DNA of 64,000 bases from Chloroflexota bacterium (GTDB lineage: Bacteria; Chloroflexota; Anaerolineae; UBA4142; SHND01). Shown piece by piece: positions 51,536 through 59,981 of the stretch; position 1 is the stretch's first letter; every line of letters begins with the position of its first letter. The stretch spans positions 1 through 64,000 of the forward strand of contig SHND01000024.1 in the NCBI GenBank assembly GCA_004295045.1. The letters are read 5' to 3'. A model generated the notes under the pieces. That model made no database searches. It had not been told where the DNA came from and was given only the letters and a program-made list of their open reading frames with translations. A program made the position numbers and the translations under genes.

Positions 51536-53035
51536 TTACAATCCAATCCACTTGTTGAGCGCATCCCCCAACGTGTCGAACGCGACGAAACGCGGATTTG
51601 CTTCGGCGCGACCCTTGAGTTCAACCCCGCCTTGCGCGACCGTTTTCGGTCCGACGGTGATTCGCAGTGGAAAGCCCATCAAGTCCGCGTCGTTGAATTT
51701 CACGCCCGCGCTCTCGCTGCGATCATCCACCAGCGGATTCAAGCCTGCAAGCAGCAGCGCGCCATCCAGCTTGCTCAGCGCGTCCGACATTTCCGGTCTG
51801 TCCGCGTTCAACGCAACAACATGCACATCGTACGGTGCGAGCGCGCGCGTCCACAGAACACCGCGTTCATCGTGGTGCGCGCCAATGTGCGCGAGCAAGA
51901 TCGCGCCGAGGTCGAGTTCCATCGTAACTGCGATTTGTTTTTGCGCCTTGCCGTTGGCGTCCAGAAAATTCGCGTCGAGTGCGCGCGGCGCAGTGAGCTT
52001 GCCAAGGGCGAGACCCCGTACAAGTTCCAGCGCACCACTGCCATCCGGGGCGAGATCGCCAGCACGCGCAAGCGCAATATCTGCGACCACGTCGGGCTTG
52101 TAATCGCGCGGGACGTTGGTATTTACGAGATGATAGCCCGTTTTGTTTGCGCCCGCGACGAGATTGGGCGAATTCACAATCGAATCGTCAACGATAATAG
52201 TCGCGCCGCGCGTGCCGATGGGCGAGGCGTATCCGGGAACCGCGCCGACGCGAATAATTTCCTCATCGGTCGCCCAACGCAGTGTATTGACGCCCAACGC
52301 GCGCTTTACTTTGTCTTCGTCAAGCTGCAAATCGCCGCGAATCACAGCAAACACTACGCGTTCGCCTGTCGAATAAAAAATAGCTTTCGCCGTGTAGCTG
52401 GTGGGAACGTTCAAGAATTGCGCGAGCGCTTCGATGGTGTCGCAGTGAGGTGTTTCAACTTCTTGGAGCAGTTGTGGCGCTTGCTGCGACGCGGAAGATT
52501 TGTACGGCGTTGCCGCCGCACGCGTCGCCGCGTACCCATCGCTTTTCAAAATTTCCAAGTCGAGCTGCGGCGCGTTTGCGTACCACAACCGCGCGTTTTC
52601 TATATCGCGCGCGGCTTGTGGCGCGATCCCCGCATATTCAAAAAATTCGCGCGCGATTTTTTCAAATGCGCGCTGCGTTTCATTCGCCGCGTCGAGGTCT
52701 GCTTCGAGCGACACGAGCGTCAAGCGTGTGACACCACCGCTGCGCCAATAGAGGCGAGCGGGCAGCTGCTTGTACGATTGAATTTCGGCGGACGCGAGCG
52801 CGTCGAGATGGAGCTGCGAGACGCCGCGCAATTCTTGCGCGCCGAGTTCCGTCAAGTCCGCGCGCAGCATGTAACGCATTTGCGAAATCACATTCGCGGC
52901 AAGGGGCAAATAGACGATTTGATTTTGCGCGAACGGTCGAATCAGTCCCGCGCGATAGGCGAGGCGCAGCGTTTCATCAGTGATGTCGGCAGGCGCGTCG
53001 CGCTTGGTTTTGGCAAAGAGGTTTGAGTAGCGCAT
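51536..53035 (-). CDS. prolyl-tRNA synthetase-like protein with degenerate catalytic core and intact editing domain
   Basis: A 499-residue ProRS homolog. The opening helices (ITDETLRLAYRAGLIRP, VYLPLAANVISQ) and SYKQLPARLY align with bacterial ProRS, but about 50 residues containing the GPTHEE loop are missing, motif 2 (normally FRDE...RPRFG) is replaced by WRSGGVTRLT, the GGSASHEF loop is absent and motif 3 (GSYGIGxGR) reads AVTMELDLGAIL. The YbaK-like editing insertion (about 195-340) and the anticodon-binding domain (about 402-499) look intact. It is therefore unlikely to aminoacylate; it may act as a trans-editing or regulatory factor. A genuine ProRS must be elsewhere. Frame and codon use are fully maintained. 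Confidence 0.85.
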   Translation of the reverse strand: MRYSNLFAKTKRDAPADITDETLRLAYRAGLIRPFAQNQIVYLPLAANVISQMRYMLRADLTELGAQELRGVSQLHLDALASAEIQSYKQLPARLYWRSGGVTRLTLVSLEADLDAANETQRAFEKIAREFFEYAGIAPQAARDIENARLWYANAPQLDLEILKSDGYAATRAAATPYKSSASQQAPQLLQEVETPHCDTIEALAQFLNVPTSYTAKAIFYSTGERVVFAVIRGDLQLDEDKVKRALGVNTLRWATDEEIIRVGAVPGYASPIGTRGATIIVDDSIVNSPNLVAGANKTGYHLVNTNVPRDYKPDVVADIALARAGDLAPDGSGALELVRGLALGKLTAPRALDANFLDANGKAQKQIAVTMELDLGAILLAHIGAHHDERGVLWTRALAPYDVHVVALNADRPEMSDALSKLDGALLLAGLNPLVDDRSESAGVKFNDADLMGFPLRITVGPKTVAQGGVELKGRAEANPRFVAFDTLGDALNKWIGL

Positions 53036-53059
53036 TGATGAGAGTATATGCGTGTTCGT

Positions 53060-53097
53060 GAAAATAAAAAATAGGGGCGAAGCAAGCTTCGCCCCTA
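53060..53097 (-). terminator. terminator of the glycosidase gene, dispersed-palindrome type
   Basis: A near-perfect 26-nt palindrome (TAGGGGCGAAGC at the left end) is followed on the minus strand by ATTTTTTATTTT. The TAGGGGCGAAGC core looks like a repeated element. Confidence 0.8.
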
Positions 53098-53103
53098 CTG
53101 CTA

Positions 53104-56064
53104 TTATTTTGGCATCCCAGCCAGCGCATCGAATGCCGGTTTGCCGGCGATGCGAAAGGCATCGAGTTCACCGCGATCAAAGTCCAACTGCCATGCAGTC
53201 ATTACGCCAACCCATCTCTGCTGCTTTGCCCATTGATACGCTTCAACGTACCATTGAGCTGCTTGCTCCGGCGAATTGTCTGCGCCAGCCGGATGACATG
53301 GACCGCCGCCGCAGGTGCCGCCCGTGTGTGTGGGCCAGCCAAACTCGGTGGGCCAGACTTGTTTGTCGCCGTCACCGTACTTTAACATGATGTTGCGATA
53401 GGTCAGCATTGTTCCCAAAAAGCCCCAGCTGTGATGCCGACTGTCAAACGGTGCGCGGAAGGACGCCTCGGGGCGATTGCACGCGGGATTCATGATGTCG
53501 CACATGGCAGGCACGTTAAAGCCACTCGGATGCGCGCCGATGGCGTCAGAAAAATCTTTTAGCCCATTCTGATACATCTGCTCGAGGAATACCGCGTCAT
53601 CCGTCGCAACCACACCATCGTTCCAACCTGTCGGCGTTGGCGCGCCCGAAACGACGACGATGCTCGGACATGCCGCTTTGATGGCAGCGTACGATTTCTT
53701 TAGCATATCCATATAGAGCGGCGCAGAGAGCGGTTTGCCGTGCCATTCCGTCAAGAGGTTGTGCTCATTCCAAACTTCGATTGCGCCGAGCGAGGTGTTG
53801 CAGTATTTGCCGGCAAGCCCGCCCATGAAATTTGCCGCGTCTTGCATATCATCCGGTGGACCTGAACCACCCGCGCCACCATCCGCCCGCGACCAAGCCG
53901 GCGCACACACCACGCTAAAGATCACTTTGATATTGTGCGCGCTCGCTTTGGCAATGAAATCATCGGTCGAACCCAAATCAGCATTCCCGCGCGATCCTTC
54001 CATGTCGCACCAGCGGACTTGAATCTTTGCCCAACCAAAACCCATGCTTTGCACTTGGCTCAATTCCGCATCGCGGTCTTTGTTTGTCCAGTCCAATTGA
54101 ATGCCATACGCAAATAAATTCTTGCCGTTGAAATTTCCACCATTGGTCGGTGGCGGTGGTTTTGGCGTCGGGTTCGAGACAGCTTGCACAGTCGGCTTTG
54201 GTTCATCCGTGGTTGATTGTTTTGTCGCTTTGGGCTGCGCGGGCGCATCTGTCGGTTCCGGCGCCGGTTCTGTCGGCTTCGGTGTCGGAGCAAGCTGCGC
54301 GAGCTGCACCACACTGCCAAAAGGCGCACCCGCCGTTAGTCCGCCATCCACAGAGAGCGCGACTTGGACCTGATGTTGTCCGCCATCTTGCGGCGCATTC
54401 CAAACAATCTTGGGATCGTCAACCGGTGTCGTGCCAATTTGGTTGCCATCAATATTCCAGACCAATTGCAGTTTGTTCTCTACAATGGTCGGCTGCATGG
54501 ACTTGTAATTTTCGAGTACAGTCCAGATGCGTTCGTCCATTCCTGCTTTTGCATTGTAATCGGTGACAACGACGCCGCCAAGATTGAACTTGAGCGCCAG
54601 CGCGATTTTTTTGGAAAGCGAGTCGGCGTTCTCAAGCCAGACTGTATGCGCAGTTCCCTGCCCATCGGTATAGTTGAAATAAAAAAGTCCGCTGTCTGGA
54701 TGAATCTGAATGCCGCCCGCATTGGCGAGTCCCGGCAATTCCAATTCGACCGACGTGCCCGGCTGCGCGTCCGGCGGAACGCTCACCGCGCCGACAAGCT
54801 TCAAGGCATCGCCAAACGCAATCGGGGTGTAGGTATTGGCGGTGCTGTCGCGTCCTTGCGTCGAGGTTACAATTTCCAATTTGGTGCGATCCACCTGACT
54901 GACCGCCCAACGCAGATACTGCTCCTGCAAAGAGGGCGAACCTTCGAACGCGCGCGGATCGCTCAACAACGGGATCTTGACCTCATCGGCATAGCGTCCG
55001 ATCAACGCCCAGTTGTATCCTGCCGTGTCGAATTGATCTTCTGAAATTGGCGTCGGCGCGGGAAGCGTAACACTCAATGTTTTTTCTTTGGCGTGGAGCG
55101 CGCGGGCAAGCTCTTTGATAAACGCGGTATACAGCGGTTCATCGCTGACGCCGATGCCCTCGTACGAAATGTTGTAGCCGCGATACACTTTTTGCACCGC
55201 GAGATCTACGAGCGCGTTGATGTGCGCTTCGCGCTGCGCCTCATCCATCATCATATTGCCTGTGAGGTCGGTGCGCGCGCCATTCGCGTCCACATTCGTC
55301 ACGGTGGGTACAATCGTAAAATTGGAAGCCGCGCCGATGGCTGGCGAATTGACCGGTTCGCCGGCAATACTACCGTCGTCTGCTAACTGCAAGCCGATGG
55401 GATTCACTTGAACCAGAATATTGTCCGACGCATTTGGCAATGCATTTCTGCTTTGGAGGTCTGCGCCAATGACCGGCGCGCGGGGTGTGGTTTCAACTAC
55501 CACAACACTTTCCGGCACAAAGTTCAGGTTCGATTCCAGCAAGCCATCGTCCGAGTTCATCAGGAAAGGAATCTTGAACCACTGACGATTGTATGTTGCA
55601 TACAAATCGAGTGTGTCGTTCGCTTCAACATCCGCAGGCAGCGGAATCAAGAGTTGCGCTTCTTTGGGCTGCTCCCCCTGCACCTTGAGCGTGTAGAGCG
55701 GACCTCTCGGTTCGACATACATTGGCAGGGTGCGCGCCAAATCGGTCTTGAGGAAATTCTCCAATGACTGGCTGCTCACATGCACCGAAGTGCCGTTCTT
55801 GACGGCATTTTCAGGCACAGCCAATTCAAAGCCATCGGGCGCGCTGACGGTTGTCCCTTTGGTATTAACCGAAACATATCCGGCGTTTGCGATGCGCGAA
55901 GGCAGCGCAATGGGCGGGAGCATAAGCACCGCGCACGCCATGACCGGCAACAATACAAAATAAACGAGCGCCGAGCCGGGATGTTTGCGAAGCCAATTTG
56001 TAAAACGTTCAACGGGGTTCGATGGCGGTAAAGCGTTCAAGAGCGTCCTTTTACAAGCGGTCAC
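53104..56064 (-). CDS. membrane-anchored two-domain glycoside hydrolase-like protein
   Basis: A 986-residue protein. An N-terminal transmembrane segment lies at about residues 31-55, followed by a beta-rich region. A GH18-like section (about 270-540; GYNISYEGIG, NWALIGRYADEVKI) follows, in which the DxxDxDxE motif is not intact, suggesting lost or altered activity. After a Pro/Thr/Glu linker (about 610-660), a C-terminal TIM-barrel glycosidase of clan GH-A type carries IEVWNEHNL (acid/base Glu) and WPTEFGWPT (nucleophile Glu). Surface-exposed polysaccharide remodelling is likely. GTG 56064 is the longest start; a TTG at 56040 with AAAGGA upstream is a good alternative. Confidence 0.75.
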   Translation of the reverse strand: MTACKRTLLNALPPSNPVERFTNWLRKHPGSALVYFVLLPVMACAVLMLPPIALPSRIANAGYVSVNTKGTTVSAPDGFELAVPENAVKNGTSVHVSSQSLENFLKTDLARTLPMYVEPRGPLYTLKVQGEQPKEAQLLIPLPADVEANDTLDLYATYNRQWFKIPFLMNSDDGLLESNLNFVPESVVVVETTPRAPVIGADLQSRNALPNASDNILVQVNPIGLQLADDGSIAGEPVNSPAIGAASNFTIVPTVTNVDANGARTDLTGNMMMDEAQREAHINALVDLAVQKVYRGYNISYEGIGVSDEPLYTAFIKELARALHAKEKTLSVTLPAPTPISEDQFDTAGYNWALIGRYADEVKIPLLSDPRAFEGSPSLQEQYLRWAVSQVDRTKLEIVTSTQGRDSTANTYTPIAFGDALKLVGAVSVPPDAQPGTSVELELPGLANAGGIQIHPDSGLFYFNYTDGQGTAHTVWLENADSLSKKIALALKFNLGGVVVTDYNAKAGMDERIWTVLENYKSMQPTIVENKLQLVWNIDGNQIGTTPVDDPKIVWNAPQDGGQHQVQVALSVDGGLTAGAPFGSVVQLAQLAPTPKPTEPAPEPTDAPAQPKATKQSTTDEPKPTVQAVSNPTPKPPPPTNGGNFNGKNLFAYGIQLDWTNKDRDAELSQVQSMGFGWAKIQVRWCDMEGSRGNADLGSTDDFIAKASAHNIKVIFSVVCAPAWSRADGGAGGSGPPDDMQDAANFMGGLAGKYCNTSLGAIEVWNEHNLLTEWHGKPLSAPLYMDMLKKSYAAIKAACPSIVVVSGAPTPTGWNDGVVATDDAVFLEQMYQNGLKDFSDAIGAHPSGFNVPAMCDIMNPACNRPEASFRAPFDSRHHSWGFLGTMLTYRNIMLKYGDGDKQVWPTEFGWPTHTGGTCGGGPCHPAGADNSPEQAAQWYVEAYQWAKQQRWVGVMTAWQLDFDRGELDAFRIAGKPAFDALAGMPK

Positions 56065-56549
56065 ACATAATTGGATGCGATTTTGCGTACACTCGCGTGT
56101 ACGTAAGAATCTACATTCAATTTTTCTAGCGTTGGATGACGTTACGTCACTACGCCAAGTTCACCTGACGCGTGCTGCGTGGTGGCGTGTTGGTGACCGC
56201 CTGCAATCTCCTTGTCGAGAATACCGTTCCTGCCTCATGCCGCCGCGTGGGCGGGCATCAGGAAATTGAGCCGGGAGCAAGAAACGGTGAGCAGACGAAA
56301 CAAACAGCGTTTGTCCGCACAACGTGGAATCAGAATTACAAGCGGGAATTGCCACGTTAGAAATAAAGACCGGGTGAAGCGAGGCACGTTCGGGGTAAAA
56401 AACGCGTTTATCGTTTAATCGCAAGCTACGGCAGACCAATCACCGACGACCTTCGCGAAGCGGGAGCGATAGTAGCATAAGGGTTGCAAAGGCGCAAATT
56501 ATTTCGGCTGCCCGCAGATTGAAAATTGCGCAAATATATAACGAAATTT
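56065..56549. other. 485-bp gap upstream of the glycosidase gene
   Basis: No gene is supported. The most obvious signals are the palindrome CGTACAC-TCGC-GTGTACG (56086-56103), 22 bp before the GTG start, and TGACG-TTA-CGTCA shortly beyond it, both operator-like, plus an ACAAAC/GTTTGT hairpin mid-gap. Its length and structure would suit a regulated leader, but I cannot match a known riboswitch. Confidence 0.4.
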
Positions 56550-58208
56550 TTAGGCGTTTTGTTCCGCCTCTTTCGGTTTCATCGCATTCGGTTCCGTCGC
56601 GTTCGATTCCGCCGCGTTCGGCTCCGCCGCGTCCAGGTTCAGCCGCCCATAAATCTGTGTCAACTCGAGCAAGCGCGCTGCATTTTCATCATTGGTCGCG
56701 CCGGCGAACATTCGCCAACACCAGTTTGGCGGTCCCGATGTGCCGGGCAAATTCATGCGCGCTTTGTTACCCAAACGCAGAATGTCTTGCATGGTTGTCA
56801 TCGCCGTATTGGCAACCGAAGCCCACGTGGCACGAATCAAATCCCACGCAATATCGTGTCCGTCAGTGTTGAGATATTGGCGCGTAAAATGTTTTTCGCT
56901 TTCCGTCGCGCTGTTCCACCAACCCACCGCTGTGTCATTATCATGCGTGCCGGTGTACACCACACATTCGCGCACATGGTTGTGAGGCAAAAATGCAGCT
57001 TCTGCCGTGCCGCCAAACGCAAATTGAAGAATTTTCATTCCGGGAAATTCAAATTCTTTCAGCAGCGCATCAAGCCCCGCGCGCGATTTCTTGTCAAAAT
57101 CGCCCAAGTCTTCGGCAATGATTCGCAGCGACACGCGCTCACCACCTTCGCGTGGTTTGGGCGTTTTAGGCGATGGCGCGTCATCATCGAACGCGGCACG
57201 CACGGCATCGAATAATTTCCCGCCCGCGCCAAATTTCCAATGTCCCTCGCGCGCGCTTTTTGCGTCCGCCGGAATTTCCCAATAATTGTAGAACGCGCGA
57301 AAGTGGTCAATGCGAACGACATCGCTCAGCGTAAAGGCGCTCTTGAAACGTTCAATCCACCACTTGTATCCTTCCTTTGCCATCACATCCCAGCGATACA
57401 ACGGATGTCCCCAGAATTGTCCATCCACGCTAAAATAATCGGGCGGCACACCCGAAACCAATTCGGGATTCAAATCCGCGTCGAGCGCAAAGAGATGCGG
57501 ATTCGCCCACACATCGCAGCAATCGCGAGCGACGTAAATGGGAAGGTCGCCGATGATGTCAATCTCTTGAGCGTTCGCGTACGCTTTGACGGCAAGCCAT
57601 TGCTCGTAAAAAATCCATTGCAGATATTTTTGCCGCGCGATTTCATCGGCAAGTGTTCGTTTCGCTTTTGCAATCGCTTCGGGCTGCCGCGCACGAATTT
57701 CGGGTTCCCAATCGTACCACGCGCTGCGGTTGTGGGTTTCTTTTAAGGCGAGAAACAGCGCGGCATCTTCGAGCCACAAAGCTTGCGCGGTCGAAAACGT
57801 TTCGAATGCAGCGCGCTGATCATCCATGGCGCGCGCCTTGAAATTTTCGTACGCGCGTTTGAGCAAAGCAAATTTCCATGGAATGAGCCAGCCGAAATCA
57901 ACCTGCTCGTGCGGAAAGGCAGGAACGTTCGCCAAATCGCGCGAGTCAAGATGACCGAGCTCTACCAATTTGTCGGGACTGATGAGCATCGGATTGCCAG
58001 CAAAGGCAGACAGGCCCTGATACGGCGAATCACCATAGCCCGTCGGACTCAATGGCAAGATTTGCCAATAGCTTTGTCCCGCTTCGGCGAGCCAATCCAC
58101 CAAACGATAAGCGGCATCGCCCAAGTCACCAATCCCGTACGGTCCGGGTAAGGAAGTCGGATGCAGCAAAACACCGCTGCGGCGTGGAAATTTCAAAGTC
58201 AACTCCAT
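56550..58208 (-). CDS. malQ: 4-alpha-glucanotransferase (amylomaltase, GH77)
   Basis: Transfers maltooligosyl units in glycogen/maltodextrin metabolism. The start ATG 58208 gives KFPRRSGVLLHPTSLPGPYG, the family N terminus; a longer frame upstream overlaps the promoter and is rejected. Catalytic residues: nucleophile Asp in VVRIDHFRAFYNYW, acid/base Glu in IIAEDLG, and Asp in GTHDNDT. About 552 residues. The last ~25 residues are five-residue repeats (AEPNA, AESNA, TEPNA, MKPKE, AEQNA) not found in the family core. It has its own promoter at 58231-58259. Confidence 0.94.
   Translation of the reverse strand: MELTLKFPRRSGVLLHPTSLPGPYGIGDLGDAAYRLVDWLAEAGQSYWQILPLSPTGYGDSPYQGLSAFAGNPMLISPDKLVELGHLDSRDLANVPAFPHEQVDFGWLIPWKFALLKRAYENFKARAMDDQRAAFETFSTAQALWLEDAALFLALKETHNRSAWYDWEPEIRARQPEAIAKAKRTLADEIARQKYLQWIFYEQWLAVKAYANAQEIDIIGDLPIYVARDCCDVWANPHLFALDADLNPELVSGVPPDYFSVDGQFWGHPLYRWDVMAKEGYKWWIERFKSAFTLSDVVRIDHFRAFYNYWEIPADAKSAREGHWKFGAGGKLFDAVRAAFDDDAPSPKTPKPREGGERVSLRIIAEDLGDFDKKSRAGLDALLKEFEFPGMKILQFAFGGTAEAAFLPHNHVRECVVYTGTHDNDTAVGWWNSATESEKHFTRQYLNTDGHDIAWDLIRATWASVANTAMTTMQDILRLGNKARMNLPGTSGPPNWCWRMFAGATNDENAARLLELTQIYGRLNLDAAEPNAAESNATEPNAMKPKEAEQNA
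56553..56633. repeat. 15-bp tandem repeat encoding the MalQ tail
   Basis: Degenerate 15-bp units (TTCGGCTCCGCCGCG and variants) encode five pentapeptide repeats at the C terminus. Confidence 0.7.
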
Positions 58209-58230
58209 CAAGGAAATAAGAACGTGCTGT

Positions 58231-58259
58231 AGTGTAACAGATTTTTCTATCGGTCTCAA
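58231..58259 (-). promoter_or_regulatory. promoter for malQ
   Basis: Minus strand: TTGAGA, 17-bp spacer, TACACT, 22 bp before the ATG. Confidence 0.7.
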
Positions 58260-58270
58260 TGTGGGAAATT

Positions 58271-58279
58271 TGGTATAAT
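58271..58279 (+). promoter_or_regulatory. extended -10 promoter for the histidine phosphatase
   Basis: TGG-TATAAT, divergent from the malQ promoter and 61 bp before the ATT start. Confidence 0.65.
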
Positions 58280-58340
58280 TCGAGCGCGCACAGCAAGCAC
58301 GAATACAATCTCTTGAATCTTTGAACTCAGAGGAGCCCCT

Positions 58341-58952
58341 ATTAGTACCCGCTTTATCCTCATCCGTCATGGCGAGACCGAGTGGAACAAGGACGATCGT
58401 TTCCGCGGACGTTCCGATATTCCCCTGAACGAAAACGGAATGGCACAAGCGCGCAAGATCGCCGAACATCTTGCGTCGTACAAAATCAGCGCGGTGTATG
58501 CGAGTCCTCTGCCGCGCGCAATTCAAACCGCAGCGCCATTGGCAGAATCACATGCTGTGAAAATCAAAGAGACCGCCGATCTGCTGGATATTGATTACGG
58601 CGCGTGGGAAGGGCTGGGGCGCGACGAAATTCGCGCAAAGTACCAGGCGTTGTATGAAAAATGGACAAAAACTCCCGGCAAGGTGGAATTTCCGGGCGGA
58701 GAATCTTTGCGACAGGTACGCCTGCGTTTGGAAAAATTGCTGGGCGAATTACGCGACGACCATTTGGGCGAAACGGTCGCGCTCGTATCGCATCGCGTGA
58801 CGTGCCATGTTGCCTTGTGTATTGCGCTTGGTTTGCCGAACGACTCGATTTGGCATTTGCGTCAGGATGTCGGCTGCATCAATGAATTTGAAGAACGCGA
58901 TGGAGCATATGTGGTAATGCTCATGAACGAGACCGACCATTTGAAAAGGTGA
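58341..58952 (+). CDS. histidine phosphatase family protein (phosphoglycerate-mutase-like), ATT start
   Basis: Acid phosphatase/mutase-fold protein with the catalytic motif FILIRHGETEWN near its N terminus, the GRSDIPLNENG loop, SPLPRAIQTA, and a late VSHRVTCH. The frame opens after a TGA at 58314, and no ATG, GTG or TTG precedes the RHG motif. The only suitable initiator is ATT 58341, placed 5 bp after a strong AGAGGAG. The next ATG (58440) would delete the catalytic His. 203 residues, normal for the family. The substrate is unknown. Confidence 0.85.
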   Translation: MSTRFILIRHGETEWNKDDRFRGRSDIPLNENGMAQARKIAEHLASYKISAVYASPLPRAIQTAAPLAESHAVKIKETADLLDIDYGAWEGLGRDEIRAKYQALYEKWTKTPGKVEFPGGESLRQVRLRLEKLLGELRDDHLGETVALVSHRVTCHVALCIALGLPNDSIWHLRQDVGCINEFEERDGAYVVMLMNETDHLKR

Positions 58953-58964
58953 GACATTTGAACC

Positions 58965-59804
58965 ATGACCGAAAAAATTGTTGAACTGTCAGAAGCGGAA
59001 GCAAGCGCGGGCGACAAGCCGCATATTCGTTTGCCGCTGCGACATTCGCCAAAACTGCTCCAAGTCATAGACCGCGTGAATGCGGACGACGAATTGTATG
59101 CCTTGTGGCTGGCGCAAAATGTGAACGCAGTAGACCGCCTGGGGATGAGCGACCACGGTCCCGTTCACATGAACATCGTGGCGAATATCGCGCTGCGGCT
59201 CACGCGTCTCTTGCACGATGAAAACGTTGAATTTTCGCTGGTGAAAAATTATGGCGAGACGTTTGGGTTCACCTACAATGATGTCGAAGTCGTCGTCGTA
59301 CTCGCGTCGCTGATGCACGATGTCGGAATGTCTATCCATCGCATGGATCACGAACAATACAGCTTGTTTGTCGCCCAGCCGATTTTGAAACGGCTGCTCG
59401 AAGGAATCTATGAAAGCGGCGCGGCGACAATTGTTCGTTCCGAAGTGCTGCACGCGATCATTTCACATCGCGCGGGCGGCAAACCGTTTACCGTCGAAGC
59501 GGGCATTGTCCGCGTCGGCGACGCGCTGGACATGTCGCAAGGACGCTCGCGCATTCCTTTCCACGCGGGGAATGTAAACATTCATTCAGTTTCGGCGGCG
59601 GCGATTGACAAGGTAGAAATCAGTCATGGCGAAGAACGCCCGATTCGGATTCGGATCGTGATGAACAATTCGGCGGGGATTTATCAGGTGGACGAGTTGA
59701 TGAAAGATAAATTGAGAGGGTCGGGCATCGAAAAATACGTCGAAGTCGAAGCAACCGTGACGGGCGAGACGGAAAAGAAATTGGTGACGATAGTGAAAAT
59801 CTGA
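58965..59804 (+). CDS. HD-domain phosphohydrolase-like protein
   Basis: A 279-residue protein. HD-superfamily metal motif: DHGPVHMNIVANIA with the first His, LASLMHDVGMSIHRMDH with the HD pair, HAIISHRAGG, and RVGDALDMSQGR with the final Asp. This matches cytosolic metal-dependent phosphohydrolases acting on nucleotides or cyclic nucleotides; the substrate is not readable. It begins 12 bp after the histidine phosphatase stop, likely in one transcript. Confidence 0.85.
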   Translation: MTEKIVELSEAEASAGDKPHIRLPLRHSPKLLQVIDRVNADDELYALWLAQNVNAVDRLGMSDHGPVHMNIVANIALRLTRLLHDENVEFSLVKNYGETFGFTYNDVEVVVVLASLMHDVGMSIHRMDHEQYSLFVAQPILKRLLEGIYESGAATIVRSEVLHAIISHRAGGKPFTVEAGIVRVGDALDMSQGRSRIPFHAGNVNIHSVSAAAIDKVEISHGEERPIRIRIVMNNSAGIYQVDELMKDKLRGSGIEKYVEVEATVTGETEKKLVTIVKI

Positions 59805-59811
59805 ATGTGCT

Positions 59812-59840
59812 TTGCGTCACAAAAAAACCTATGGTAGAAT
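59812..59840 (+). promoter_or_regulatory. promoter of the hppA leader or small RNA
   Basis: TTGCGT, 17-bp spacer, TAGAAT, with TGG extended -10. The expected start is near 59847, at the first hairpin. Confidence 0.65.
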
Positions 59841-59841
59841 C

Positions 59842-59928
59842 GCAAAACAGGAGCGGCAAACGTCGCTCCTGTTTTGCAACGCACGGTCGCGCCGCACCCT
59901 TTTTACGGCGCGGCGTGACGTTTTTTTT
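59842..59928 (+). ncRNA. candidate small RNA or attenuated leader upstream of hppA
   Basis: Immediately downstream of the promoter lie a perfect 14-bp hairpin (GCAAAACAGGAGCG and complement, 59842-59877) and a second GC-rich hairpin (59882-59917) followed by eight T. The unit could yield an RNA of about 80 nt ending at an intrinsic terminator 53 bp before hppA. Alternatively it is an attenuator, or the hairpins end the upstream operon. Confidence 0.45.
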
Positions 59929-59981
59929 CGCATCTAGCGAAAAAGAAATCTCAAAATTTGCGTTTGAAAGGAGTCCTCAAA

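Noticed and set aside
51512..53026. 504-codon open frame on the plus strand, antisense to the ProRS-like gene
   Set aside because: Arg/Ala-rich shadow of a CGCG-biased gene; no motif, and the minus-strand reading aligns with ProRS along its length.
56065..56549. Riboswitch (c-di-GMP or c-di-AMP type) in the glycosidase leader
   Set aside because: I could not match the conserved cores of these classes; only generic hairpins and palindromes are present.
58440..58952. Histidine phosphatase starting at ATG 58440
   Set aside because: This start would remove the RHG catalytic motif and the first strand, which are clearly encoded upstream in the same frame.
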